17,894 nt of DNA from contig CABPSV020000372.1 in NCBI GenBank assembly GCA_902459845.2, positions 1-17,894 on the forward strand, in the 5' to 3' direction. Shown piece after piece: positions 1-9,525 of this stretch; the first letter of the stretch is position 1, and each line of letters starts with the position of its first letter. The position numbers and the translations under genes are program-made. The DNA is from Hepatocystis sp. ex Piliocolobus tephrosceles (lineage: Eukaryota > Apicomplexa > Aconoidasida > Haemosporida > Plasmodiidae). Under the pieces are notes generated by a model. The model did not search any database and had not been told where the DNA came from. It saw nothing but the letters and a program-made list of their open reading frames with translations.

Positions 1-2388
1 AATAAATATGTGACTATTTATTCTTCCTACCGGTTCGGAATCGTTTAGTAACAATTTCGTTTTGTTCTTTTCTTTATTAGATTCCGAATCAGAACTACTT
101 GAATCGTTAATTATATTTTTAGAATCTAATTCTTTTTCTTTAACCAAATTGTTACCATCTTCATTATTATCATCAGCACAATTGTCATAATAATTTTCAT
201 CTACTGTTTTTGCATCAGTTATATCTTCTGAACAACATTTTATCTCTTTACAAATCGTTCTATTCGTATTTATTTCTCTTACATCACCACTTTCTGTAGC
301 TATACTTTTTGTAACTATATTTTCTGTGACTATATTTTCTGTAGCTATACTTTTTGTAGCTATACTTTCTGTAACTATACTTTCTGTAACTATACTTTCT
401 GTAACTATACTTTCTGTAACTATATATTTTTTTTCTGATTTATCAAATTCGTGGCTATCTATATTATTACAAAAAGTATAATCATTTTTTTTCTCACATG
501 TAATTTCTGCATTACACTTTTCACCCACCATTGCTGTGTTTACTTCACTCACTTCCGTTATCTCCTTTTCTATTTTTATCGTTTTTTTATTTTGTTTCTC
601 ATCAAAATATACAAACACGTTTGAATAATATTCATCATCACTATCACAAAAATCACTTTCGTCATTACAGTCTGAAATATACCTTTTCGTTTCTAACCCA
701 TTGTTTTGTTCTTCTGCAGTTAAATTAAAATCTGTTTTTACATTTTGTTCTGTATAAGACCCCAAATCTTCTCTTTTCTGTCCTCTCGAATTTTTTGTTA
801 ACAATGTATTATCATTACTGTTACCACTGTTGTTACCACTGTTGTTACCACTGTTGTTATTACTGTTGTTACCACTGTTGTTACCACTGTTGTTACCACT
901 GTTGTTATTACTGTTGTTACCACTGTTGTTATGCGTATTTTTTTCTATGCATTGTGGTAATTTGTTTTGTTTATCTTCCTTCAAACTATTGTTTAAATTT
1001 GTTTTTTCTTTATTATTCAAAATAAAGTTAGACCAATGTTCTTTTTCCATATTGAATATGTATATGTCATTATAAAAAATGGATTGTATGCTTAAAGGTT
1101 CTTCTAAAAGTTTGTTACTTTTGTTGTTACATTCTTTGGTTGTGTTATTTGTATCTAATTTATCAAAAACACCCCCAAACAAAAATAATAAATTTTTATA
1201 AACGCATGTACTAAAACCCACTCGCTTCGATGGTTGAAATATACTTTTTTTTAATTTTTTAAAATTTAATGATATATTATCCTCATCTGTATAATTTATA
1301 TTTATACTCCATAAATCATTGTAATAAACTCCAATCGCATTCCTTGATGTATTTTTTATCTGAGAATAACCACCATATATGTATATATTTTCATATTTTG
1401 CATCAGTAAATAAACTAACACTAGATCTTTTTGAAGGCATATAAGAATCTAAATCCAAATTTTTCAAAAAACTATTTTTAATTATTTGATAATTTTTATC
1501 TTTATCTATTTTGTCATACGTTCGTTTTTTTAAATTTATTTTGTTTTCAGAAGTTTCGTTTTTGTTGTTATGCATGTTACTACTATTATTACTGTTTTGG
1601 TTTGACTTATCAGAGTTGTTATTATTATTATCACTTATTATTTTTTTGTATAATGATTCTATAAACAGATGTGTTAAATTTATCCATTTGTTTCTGTTTA
1701 TAATATATATGTATAAGTCGTTAAAATATTCTACTGATTTTCCATTATCAAAAAAACCACCAAACAAAATTAAACAGTTTTTCCAAGTAATCATACGATG
1801 TCCACTTCTTGGAGATGGTTTATCATGTTTTTTATTTTTTGTTTCTAATTCTTCAAATTTATTAGTTTTAAGATCAAAACACCAAAAATCATTATAATGA
1901 AAAAATTGTGTATTAGTACATAATTCTCCACCAAAAATATAAACTTTTTTATTAAAATAAACCGCTTGATGAGAACATCTAGGTTTTGGTTTTTTACTAG
2001 TAGTAAAATAATATTTCCATTTATCTTTTACTATATTATACTCAAAAAGATCATTATACGATATTAATTCATTGTTGCTATTATATTCCCCACCAAATAG
2101 AAGAAATTTCTCATCACTAATAAAAGTTATAGTACAGTTTGACCTTGGGCCAGGCTTTTCACAATCCACAAAAACATTGCTTGGAGTTGTATTTACATTT
2201 ATGTGACTATATTCTATTTTTTTATTCAAGTTTTCATAATACAAACATATTGTTTCGAAATCTTCACCACATAATGCGTCATCATTATTTTTTTTTTTTT
2301 TAGATTTTATAGATTTTAGTTTTTGTTTCTCTTTTTTCTGTTTCAGTTTTTCTTTTTTATCTTTACTCTTCTTATCCTTTTTTACCAT
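1..2388 (-). CDS. K10: KLHDC4-like kelch beta-propeller protein, 3'-partial
   Basis: The minus strand is open without a stop or intron from an ATG at 2388 to the window edge (796 codons; the 3' end lies beyond position 1). The N-terminus (residues 1-33) is almost all Lys. Five kelch repeats follow, each with a Gly-Gly pair then Asn-Asp and, in most, a Trp or similar aromatic: GG at 99/100, 153/154, 210/211, 339/340 and 405/406; YND or FND near 111-113, 165-167, 222-224, 356-358 and 439-441. Landmarks RCSHQAVYF (137-145) and RSGHRMITWK (194-203) match, from memory, the eukaryotic KLHDC4/yeast Kel3 family, including its Lys-rich start. Residues 457-784 are Asn/Ser/Glu/Lys-rich low complexity. 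The last visible residues (EPVGRINSH) look like the start of another blade. Kelch propellers bind proteins; no catalytic function is implied, and the role of this family is poorly known. The P. falciparum name K10 is recalled from chromosome 10 annotation. The gene is divergent from citrate synthase. Confidence -1.
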   Translation of the reverse strand, partial: MVKKDKKSKDKKEKLKQKKEKQKLKSIKSKKKKNNDDALCGEDFETICLYYENLNKKIEYSHINVNTTPSNVFVDCEKPGPRSNCTITFISDEKFLLFGGEYNSNNELISYNDLFEYNIVKDKWKYYFTTSKKPKPRCSHQAVYFNKKVYIFGGELCTNTQFFHYNDFWCFDLKTNKFEELETKNKKHDKPSPRSGHRMITWKNCLILFGGFFDNGKSVEYFNDLYIYIINRNKWINLTHLFIESLYKKIISDNNNNNSDKSNQNSNNSSNMHNNKNETSENKINLKKRTYDKIDKDKNYQIIKNSFLKNLDLDSYMPSKRSSVSLFTDAKYENIYIYGGYSQIKNTSRNAIGVYYNDLWSININYTDEDNISLNFKKLKKSIFQPSKRVGFSTCVYKNLLFLFGGVFDKLDTNNTTKECNNKSNKLLEEPLSIQSIFYNDIYIFNMEKEHWSNFILNNKEKTNLNNSLKEDKQNKLPQCIEKNTHNNSGNNSNNNSGNNSGNNSGNNSNNNSGNNSGNNSGNSNDNTLLTKNSRGQKREDLGSYTEQNVKTDFNLTAEEQNNGLETKRYISDCNDESDFCDSDDEYYSNVFVYFDEKQNKKTIKIEKEITEVSEVNTAMVGEKCNAEITCEKKNDYTFCNNIDSHEFDKSEKKYIVTESIVTESIVTESIVTESIATKSIATENIVTENIVTKSIATESGDVREINTNRTICKEIKCCSEDITDAKTVDENYYDNCADDNNEDGNNLVKEKELDSKNIINDSSSSDSESNKEKNKTKLLLNDSEPVGRINSHIFI
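286..420 (-). repeat. 15-bp coding minisatellite (VTESI pentapeptides) in the kelch gene
   Basis: Nine 15-bp units lie in frame. In protein order they read VTESI four times, then ATKSI, ATENI, VTENI, VTKSI and a degenerate ATESG. The first four units are identical in DNA; the later ones drift. They lie within the low-complexity insert of the kelch protein. The length is a codon multiple, so copy-number change would keep the frame. Confidence -1.
817..930 (-). repeat. 12-bp coding minisatellite (NNSG/NNSN) in the kelch gene
   Basis: About nine 12-bp units encode NNSG with occasional NNSN in the kelch protein. Units are near-identical and differ mainly at the GGT/AAT codon. It lies in the same disordered insert as the VTESI array and is typical of Plasmodium Asn-rich low complexity. 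Confidence -1.
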
Positions 2389-2392
2389 TGCT

Positions 2393-2393
<1 letters not shown>

Positions 2394-2441
<48 letters not shown>
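2394..2441. repeat. 48-nt poly(dT) tract directly upstream of the kelch start codon
   Basis: A pure T run on the plus strand (48 nt by my count). On the coding strand it reads as 48 A followed by CAGCA and then the kelch ATG. It lies either in the 5' leader or in the core promoter. Long poly(dA:dT) is common in Plasmodium intergenic DNA and disfavours nucleosomes. Confidence -1.
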
Positions 2442-2572
2442 CGCTCAAAATCAAATTATTTTAATATTCAATTTTTTTTTTTTTTTTATATATGTTCGCT
2501 TATGTTTCAATATTTATTTAATTAAATAAATCCCTAAATGTTTGAAATTTATAGAGGCTTTCAAATATCCTT

Positions 2573-2574
<2 letters not shown>

Positions 2575-2607
<33 letters not shown>
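2575..2607. repeat. 33-nt poly(dT) tract
   Basis: Uninterrupted T run upstream of the kelch gene. A second run of 28 T lies at 2797-2824. Nothing else is recognisable around them. Confidence -1.
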
Positions 2608-2608
<1 letters not shown>

Positions 2609-2795
2609 TCCCCTTTTATGTATCTTTTTGTTTTTTACATGCAATATAAAACAACTACAAAATTGTATTATTTATATGTTCACATATTCCTTTATTCAAT
2701 TGTTTATTATATATATGTTTATTTATGCATCTATTTTTTTTTTTTTTACTGTTTTATTCTTTGTGTACAATGTACAACAGTGGATTTATAGTTAT

Positions 2796-2827
<32 letters not shown>

Positions 2828-3724
2828 GAATTTATCTCTTTGATGAGAAAATTGTTACCATTTATTTTTATTAAAACTCATGGATTATAAAAAAATTCAT
2901 TTTACTCTTTTACTTTTTTATTTTGCCAACCATTTAATACTCATTCCATTTAGATATAAAAGGAATTTTTCAATTAATTTGCTTAAAACGTATTAAACCT
3001 ATTTTTTCTCGTTTTTTTTTTTTTTTTTTTAATAAGCAATAAAAAATAATAAAATATATCCACACGTAAAAAAAAATGTTATTATCTTGTCATTTTTTTC
3101 TATTTCTTTAACGTTTATATGTTTGTAAAATAAGAGTTTACAAATAATTATAAATATAATTAAAAAAAAAAAACGAAAGTAATATGAATAACATGTTCAC
3201 ATAACATAGATAGCACATCAACACCTTTTTTTTTTTTTTTATCTATTTTGATTTGGTTTTGTTTGGATTCCTATTACTTGATTTGGCTCTTTTTTTTTTT
3301 TTTTTTTTTTTTTCACATCTATATAAAACATGACATTTTTTGTACAAATAATGCTATCATTTTTTTATTGGTTTTATTATCTTAATTATACCCCATTTAA
3401 AAGATATATTACATATATATGATTTTGTGAACTTGTGTATGAAAATACATGTACGTACCAAGCTTTAAAATATATACCTAAATGTTTGAGTATATTAACG
3501 TTTTAAGAATAAATAAACATAAATATAAACATAAATATATGTATAAGTGGACAGATAAAGCAGTGGAAATATTATATTTTTATACTTTTTTTCTTTTACA
3601 AAAGAATGAAATTTGAAATGTACTAGAAAGACTTTTAAAAAGTTTGTGCAAGGCTCCTTATTTTTTTTTAGTTTACTTTATCTTATGTTTATGTTTTAGA
3701 CGAATTATTTCCATTTATAAAAAG

Positions 3725-3863
3725 TTTACTATGACTGAAAAAAAAAAATTTACCACGACTGAAAAAAAAAAATTTACCACGACAGAAAAAAAAAAAATTT
3801 ACCACGACTGAAAAAAAAAAAATTTACCAAGATTAAAAAAAAATTACAAGTATTAAAAAAAAA
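3725..3863. repeat. Roughly 25-bp tandem repeat in the divergent intergenic region
   Basis: About six units have the form TTTACCACGACTG followed by a run of 10-12 A. Unit spans are 3725-3748, 3749-3772, 3773-3797, 3798-3822, 3823-3843 and 3844-3863. The four left units are close copies; the right two are shortened and diverged (CCAAGATT, ACAAGTATT). The repeated CCACGACTG core is GC-rich for this intergenic DNA. Confidence -1.
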
Positions 3864-4860
3864 TTTACGAGTTTCAACTTGTGTGATATATTATATATGT
3901 ATATATATTTATATAATAACAGCTATATATAAATAAAAATACACAAACACATATGTATCATAAAAACATAAAGATTTATGCGCATTTGTAAATGATGATA
4001 TTTGCTTTTCAATTATGCATTAGTCTCACCCCAAAAAAAAAAAAAAAAAAAAAAATATATGTAAGAAAAAAAAAAATTAAATGAAAATCACCTTTAAAAG
4101 GAATTGAAATTTTGCAACTTTTATATATTATATTAATTTCCATGAAGAGTATAATTGCGATTGATAAAAGACCAAAAACATTTTTACTTGTAAAAAATAT
4201 AAAAAACAAAAAGAATTTAATTCATGATATACCCATTAAAAAAAAAAAAAAAATGTAGATTAAAGAAAAAAAGCAATATTTAAGGATTTTTATCTTAATA
4301 TATATAACGCATAAAAATATTTTGAAAAACAACAAAATCTTGCTTTTTATTTTATATAAAACATGTACAAACTCTTAATAATGAAAATTTTCTTTAAAAA
4401 ATGTGATTTCTCAAAAAGGCATTACTAATTATGTAATTATATATATGTATATACATATGTATGTGTATATATATATAGTCTATGCGAATATATTATAAGG
4501 ATAGGCGTGTTTTTATATAAAACAGCATTCTTTAACATTTACAGAAAATATTTATAAATGTGCAAAAGTTAAAATTATTCACGTGTTTAGATTAACCAAC
4601 AAATAATTTTGAACATCAGAATACTTTATCGAAGATTGAATTTCGCTTTTCAGTAAAAAAATAGTATGTAAACTTTTAAGCATTTATTTATTTATTTATT
4701 TGTTTATTTTATTTTTTTTAAACTATTATTGACCATATATTTATTATATATTTTGCATTTTTTTTTTATTAATTTTTATAAATTTATATTATAATAAAAT
4801 TCATTAGAAGAACTATAGACAGATAGATATATATATATATATATAGCACATAGGAGATTA

Positions 4861-4884
4861 ACTTTCCTCCATCCCCATCCCATC
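4861..4884 (+). promoter_or_regulatory. C-rich pyrimidine patch upstream of citrate synthase
   Basis: About 90-110 nt before the citrate synthase ATG, a short stretch is nearly all pyrimidine with C runs (TTTCCTCCATCCCCATCCCA). Runs of C are rare in this genome's intergenic DNA, so the patch stands out. It may be part of the 5' leader or a factor site. No known motif was recognised. Confidence -1.
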
Positions 4885-4969
4885 TATATAGTATATTTTT
4901 ATATATCCCTACTTATAGTTTTTTTTTTTTTATTATTTCTACACCTATTTATCTATCTCTAAAATATAT

Positions 4970-6826
4970 ATGCGTATTATAAAAATGGGAAGAATAAGAA
5001 ATATCACATGTAATAATACTTTTAAGAAAAGTAAAAAAAATCTAGATAAAATATATATTTTTTCATCATCTCCAATAAGACAATTTCATAGTAAAAATCA
5101 AAATGACTATTTTGAAACTTCCATTACAAATAATAATAGGAATAAGTTAATTCATGCAAAGAACAAGTCTTTACGTTCTTCCAGTTTTTGTATTCCACCA
5201 ATTAAAAATGTTAATATTATGAACACAAATAATATATATAACTTTTCTAGTAATACAAATATAAACATAAATACAAAACCGAGCACAAATATAAACACAA
5301 ATGTAAATACAAACCCGAGCACAAATACAATCACAAATGGGTATACAAATACAAACTCGAATACAAACCCGAACACAAACCCGAACACAAATGAAAATAA
5401 CTTATATTTAAAAAATTACGATAGCATAAAAAAATATATTAATGGTATTAATAACGAAGAATCTGTTATTATGAAACTTTTAAAAGAGAAAACATATGAC
5501 TGTATACAGAAAACAAAAGAAAAATTAAAATCACTTGTGAACACTTATCCTAATACACCTGTATCTGTTTGTACAACAACTGATATAATAGGTGGATTAA
5601 GAAATGTTATTACATTACTTACTGACACCTCTTATTTAGAGGCAGGAAAAGGAATATTATTTAGAGGTAAAACTGTTAGTCAAGTTATAAAAGAATTTCC
5701 TAAATGGGATGATAGTTGTGAATATCCTGTGGCAGAATCTATGTTATGGTATTTATTAACAAAGGAAGTACCATCTATCGATGATATAAAACTTCTATCA
5801 AAAGAATTATATTATAGAGGTAAAGAAATTCCATCATTTGTTTTTGAATTTATAGATAATATACCAACATATACTCATCCTATGAGTCAATTAATATCAA
5901 CTGTTTCTTATTTAGAATCTTTTTCTTTATTTAAATTAAAATATTTTGAAGGGATCTCAAAAGCAGATTATTGGAAATATATTTTAGAAGATGCTATTTC
6001 TTTAATAGCACATATTAATGTTATAGCTGCATATATATATAAAAGAACTTTTATTAATAATAATATTAAAAAAGGAGAAGGAATGAACCTAGATATAAAC
6101 TTAGATTGGTCATCTAATTTTGCTAAATTAATTGGGTATGATGATAAATGTATACAAGATATGTTAAGATTATATTTTTTATTACATAGTGATCATGAAG
6201 GAGGGAATGCAAGTGCACATGCATCACATTTAATTGGAAGTACCTTAGCAAATCCATATTTATCTTTTGCTGGTTGTGCTATTGCATTATCTGGACCTTT
6301 ACATGGACTAGCTAATCAAGAATGCTTAAAATTTTTATTAAATGTAAAAAAACATTTAGGTGATAGTCCTTTAACTTATGAATTTATTGAAAAATATGCA
6401 AAAGATTTTTTAAGTACTGGAAAAGTTATACCTGGATATGGTCATGCAGTTTTAAGAATACCAGATCCTCGTTTTGTAGCCTTCAGAGATTTTGCTTTAA
6501 ATCATTTTCCTAACGATCCTATTGTAAAAATACTTGAAATGTGTTATAAAGTAATACCACAAATTCTCTCAAATAATAAGAAAATAAAAAACCCATATCC
6601 TAATGTAGATTGTTATAGTGGTGCATTATTATATCATTATGGGCTTAAGTATCCAGAATATTATACAGTTATGTTTGCTATTTCTAGATCTATAGGAGTA
6701 ATGTCTCAGCTAGTTTTAAATAGAGGATTAATGTTCCCTCTAGAAAGACCCAAGTCAATTGATATAAACTATTTAAATAGTGTGTGTGAACAGAATGATG
6801 GGAAATCTGAAAGTGTTAAAAAGTGA
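4970..6826 (+). CDS. CS: Citrate synthase, mitochondrial
   Basis: Condenses oxaloacetate and acetyl-CoA to citrate, the entry step of the TCA cycle, in the mitochondrial matrix. It is a single exon of 618 codons ending in TGA. All hallmarks of eukaryotic (pig-heart type) citrate synthase are present: HSDHEGGNASAHASHL with His409; SGPLHGLANQE with His445; GYGHAVLR with His492; PNVDCYSGALL with Asp547; and LERPKS near the C-terminus. The catalytic triad His445/His492/Asp547 has spacings of 47 and 55, matching pig His274/His320/Asp375 (46 and 55). The catalytic region starts near residue 165. Before it lie a basic leader without acidic residues in the first 25 positions, consistent with a mitochondrial presequence, and an Asn/Thr/Pro repeat at about 95-142. 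From memory, the P. falciparum CS leader directs proteins to the mitochondrion. The start is uncertain: the in-frame ATG at 4985 has a better A-rich context (ATAAAAATGG) and would shorten the protein by five residues. Confidence -1.
   Translation: MRIIKMGRIRNITCNNTFKKSKKNLDKIYIFSSSPIRQFHSKNQNDYFETSITNNNRNKLIHAKNKSLRSSSFCIPPIKNVNIMNTNNIYNFSSNTNININTKPSTNINTNVNTNPSTNTITNGYTNTNSNTNPNTNPNTNENNLYLKNYDSIKKYINGINNEESVIMKLLKEKTYDCIQKTKEKLKSLVNTYPNTPVSVCTTTDIIGGLRNVITLLTDTSYLEAGKGILFRGKTVSQVIKEFPKWDDSCEYPVAESMLWYLLTKEVPSIDDIKLLSKELYYRGKEIPSFVFEFIDNIPTYTHPMSQLISTVSYLESFSLFKLKYFEGISKADYWKYILEDAISLIAHINVIAAYIYKRTFINNNIKKGEGMNLDINLDWSSNFAKLIGYDDKCIQDMLRLYFLLHSDHEGGNASAHASHLIGSTLANPYLSFAGCAIALSGPLHGLANQECLKFLLNVKKHLGDSPLTYEFIEKYAKDFLSTGKVIPGYGHAVLRIPDPRFVAFRDFALNHFPNDPIVKILEMCYKVIPQILSNNKKIKNPYPNVDCYSGALLYHYGLKYPEYYTVMFAISRSIGVMSQLVLNRGLMFPLERPKSIDINYLNSVCEQNDGKSESVKK
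5251..5395 (+). repeat. Asn/Thr-rich coding repeat in the citrate synthase N-terminal extension
   Basis: Residues about 95-142 are built of alternating AAT/AAC and ACA codons with Ile, Val, Pro or Ser interspersed (NTNINTN-like, then NTNPNTNPNTN). It lies between the presumed transit peptide and the conserved enzyme. It is not part of the citrate synthase fold and is probably a disordered linker. Confidence -1.
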
Positions 6827-6841
6827 AAAACAAAAAATAAT

Positions 6842-7024
6842 AAATAAAAAATACCAAATAAAAAATATCAAATAAAAAATACCAAATAAAAAATACCATA
6901 TAAAAAAATACCAAATAAAAAATACCAAATAAAAAATACCAAATAAAAAATACCAAATAAAAAATACCAAATAAAAAATACCAAATAAAAAATATCAAAT
7001 AAAAAATACCAAATAAAAAATATC
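6842..7024. repeat. 14-bp tandem array just after citrate synthase
   Basis: Thirteen head-to-tail units of AAATAAAAAATACC (variants end in TATC; one unit is 15 bp at 6898-6912) begin 15 bp after the stop codon. The array almost certainly lies in the 3' untranslated region. The units are nearly identical, implying recent expansion. Each unit contains an A-rich AATAAA core that resembles a polyadenylation signal. Confidence -1.
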
Positions 7025-7259
7025 AAATAAAATAATATTCAAAAATCATGTTTGTATGGACACACGCATGTATACATATATCTATATGTTGTGTACCTAG
7101 TTAAACACATTCAAATGTCCTAAAAGAATATCAGCAATTTTTCCTTAAATGTAATATATACATATATACATTTATTCATATTTTTACTTATGTGAACATA
7201 ATAAATATTAATATCTTAATGAAATTTTATTCATAAAGTATTATCCATTTATGTAAATT

Positions 7260-7291
<32 letters not shown>

Positions 7292-7818
7292 CAATAAATA
7301 ATACGTATAATTTTTAATTTTAAATTAATCCTTTATGTTAATATATGCGACTATACTTAACCGTTATCGTATTTGTTTGCATTAGAAGTAATTAATAAAT
7401 TTTTATTACTAATAAAATAAAATAATAAATACTTAATGGAAATACTAAACAACAACAAAAAAAAATTATATCACTTAAAAAAAAAAAATTACATCACTCT
7501 TCACAATTTTTTTTAAATACTTTCGAATGTTACATTTATTATTTTATTTATATTTTTTTACTTTGATATTTTTATGTACACTCTTGTTTTACTAGAACAC
7601 GCATAAAAACATATAAAATGCAAGTAAAAAATATATATACTGCTTAATAACAAGTCAAACTTTCAGTTACAAACTTTTATTTATTTTTTTATTATATTTA
7701 AAAATCTATGATTGAAGAGAAATAACTAATTTTAGAAACTGAATGCACTTTTTAAACTTTTGGTAAAAAATGAACAAATGTAGTATGTGTTTATTATGCA
7801 ACACGCATATATATATAT

Positions 7819-7834
7819 AGAGAGAGAGAGAGAG
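7819..7834. repeat. (AG)8 microsatellite joined to a (TA)n run
   Basis: A short TA run turns directly into eight AG dinucleotides, followed by a purine-rich stretch to about 7846. AG repeats are much rarer than TA repeats in this sequence. Confidence -1.
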
Positions 7835-7852
7835 ATAAAGGGAGAGTTTTTT

Positions 7853-7951
7853 ACGTGTCACCCCTAACTTACTCAAGAAATTTTAACTCAGTTTTAAATT
7901 GGAAAATCTACAATCCTTTTAGTAGTATCAGGTCGTTAATGAGCGTTAATA
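7853..7951. other. GC-enriched intergenic island of unknown nature
   Basis: By my count about 32 of 98 bases are G or C, close to coding density, while the flanks are mostly simple AT repeats. One plus frame stays open through it but has no ATG start, and the frame runs into TA and T repeats. It could be a non-coding RNA, an unannotated exon or a pseudogene remnant. I could not match it to tRNA, a spliceosomal snRNA or clear snoRNA boxes. Confidence -1.
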
Positions 7952-8006
7952 TATATATATGTGTATATATAAATAAAGGCCATCTACATTTTATTGGTAT
8001 AAGAAC

Positions 8007-8007
<1 letters not shown>

Positions 8008-8046
<39 letters not shown>
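8008..8046. repeat. 39-nt poly(dT) tract
   Basis: Uninterrupted T run in the intergenic region between citrate synthase and the SR gene. It lies about 55 bp downstream of the GC-enriched island. Confidence -1.
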
Positions 8047-8050
<4 letters not shown>

Positions 8051-8306
8051 AAAAAATGAGAAAGAAACCTATTTACACCATTCTTTATTAAATTTTAAAA
8101 TGTTGATCTATATCACAAATAGTACAAGAAAATAAAAGTAAAAACGAATTGTACTTTGTTATTACCCTTTTTCACAGTATTTATGTATACATGTGAATGT
8201 GCTTTTAATAAATAATAACGTCAAATAATGAAGCTTTATCTTATAAGATCCATTAAACTTCAATATGTTAATTGATTGTCATATACCAATGAAAATTTAA
8301 TAAAAT

Positions 8307-8310
<4 letters not shown>

Positions 8311-8357
<47 letters not shown>
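8311..8357. repeat. (TA)23 microsatellite
   Basis: Pure TA dinucleotide run of about 47 bp, the longest in the window. Such runs vary in length among isolates in related genomes. Confidence -1.
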
Positions 8358-8361
<4 letters not shown>

Positions 8362-9523
8362 AACTTATTAATAGTAGTTTTACCAGTTACAAATATTTTC
8401 CCAATTTTTTTTTTATTACGTTTTTCTCTGAAATATAAACATGACTGTGTTATATGGTGGTACCATTTTTATATCTTAAAACATATTTTAATTGTCTTGC
8501 AAACTCATTATATTTAAAGTATTTATTTGTTTTTATAGATAGAAAAAAAATAAAAAATCAACCACCTCTCAATTTATGTTGTTAGTTTGAAGATAAAATA
8601 GAACAGATTTTGTACATAAACTCCTTTTTAATAACCTTTCCTACATTATTATCAATTTTTATTTTTTTATCCCTATGTTAACTTATTCTTTGAGAAATCA
8701 TATTTTAAACACAAAAAACTAAGCATTTATAAACGTATACACTTTACATATTGGTGTATATATATAATTTTTGATAAATTCAAAGCCTTTTTAACGCTGA
8801 GAAAATAAAAAATGGTTTTACGTATACATATATATTTACGTGTGTTTATAAATTAATATGGGATAATAAATAAGCTCCATTTCTTTATTAAATTCAATCT
8901 GTCATGGTAAGTATACAACAAAATCTACAATCAATTATTTTTTTATTATTTTTTTTTTTTTTACTCACACAAAAATTTATATTAAAACAATTATATTATA
9001 AAAAAAAAAAAAAAATAAAAAATAAAAGAAAATTAAACTAAAAAAAATTGTTGCAATTTATTACAACTCATAATTTTTAAGTTTTTTATGTTAAAAGAAT
9101 AATGAAATTTCATTAAAAATCAATACTAAACTTTTATATTAATATACACATATATATATAACATACAATTTTTTTTAAATAAAATATAATTAAAGAGAAT
9201 TTTTTTTTTTAAATGTTTTTTGTGTTTTTTACTCGTAAAATATTTAGTGATTTTTTTTTTTCGTTTTTTTCATTTTATTTTTTTACGAGTGCTGTAAGGT
9301 AAATATAAAAATTAAAATATTCAAAATATATGTATAAATAATATATTTACCTGCTCTTTTTTTTTTTTTTTTTTTTTTTTTTCTACTATATATTTTTGAA
9401 AATAAAAAATGGTTAGGTTATTACTTTTATAACATATTACATATTTATAACAAAATATATTGTATGTATATTATACGTATGTTTATATATATATTTTTTT
9501 TTATACTTACATATTACCATTTT

Positions 9524-9525
<2 letters not shown>

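Larger units (their letters stand above)
2389..4969. promoter_or_regulatory. Divergent intergenic region between the kelch gene and citrate synthase
   Basis: These 2.6 kb separate two genes transcribed away from each other, so both promoters and 5' leaders must lie here. The DNA is extremely AT-rich with many T or A runs (for example 2394-2441, 2575-2607, 2797-2824, 3291-3313 and about 4034-4055) and TA-rich stretches. I see no convincing gene; open frames here consist of Phe, Ile or Tyr runs from homopolymers. There is a roughly 25-bp tandem repeat at 3725-3863 and a C-rich patch at 4861-4884. I could not place transcription starts. Confidence -1.

Noticed and set aside
531..1897. Plus-strand open frames rich in Leu, Phe and Cys over the left end
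   Set aside because: They are antisense to the continuous kelch-coding frame, which has family motifs and is far longer.
2323..2843. Plus-strand frames of poly-Phe with Tyr/Ile
   Set aside because: Produced by T homopolymers; no conserved motif and no codon pattern beyond the repeats.
4009..4209. Minus-strand 66-codon hydrophobic frame
   Set aside because: Arises from A tracts in intergenic DNA, with no recognisable domain.
5152..5388. Minus-strand Val/Phe-rich frame
   Set aside because: Antisense shadow of the Asn/Thr repeat of citrate synthase.
6773..6998. Two minus-strand frames of Phe/Tyr/Trp repeats, looking like a membrane protein
   Set aside because: They translate the 14-bp tandem array; two shifted frames give the same style of peptide, as expected for a repeat.
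7855..8052. Frame over the GC-enriched island as a protein gene
   Set aside because: It begins with GTG rather than ATG, runs into TA and poly-T repeats, and shows no domain. The island itself is kept as a finding.
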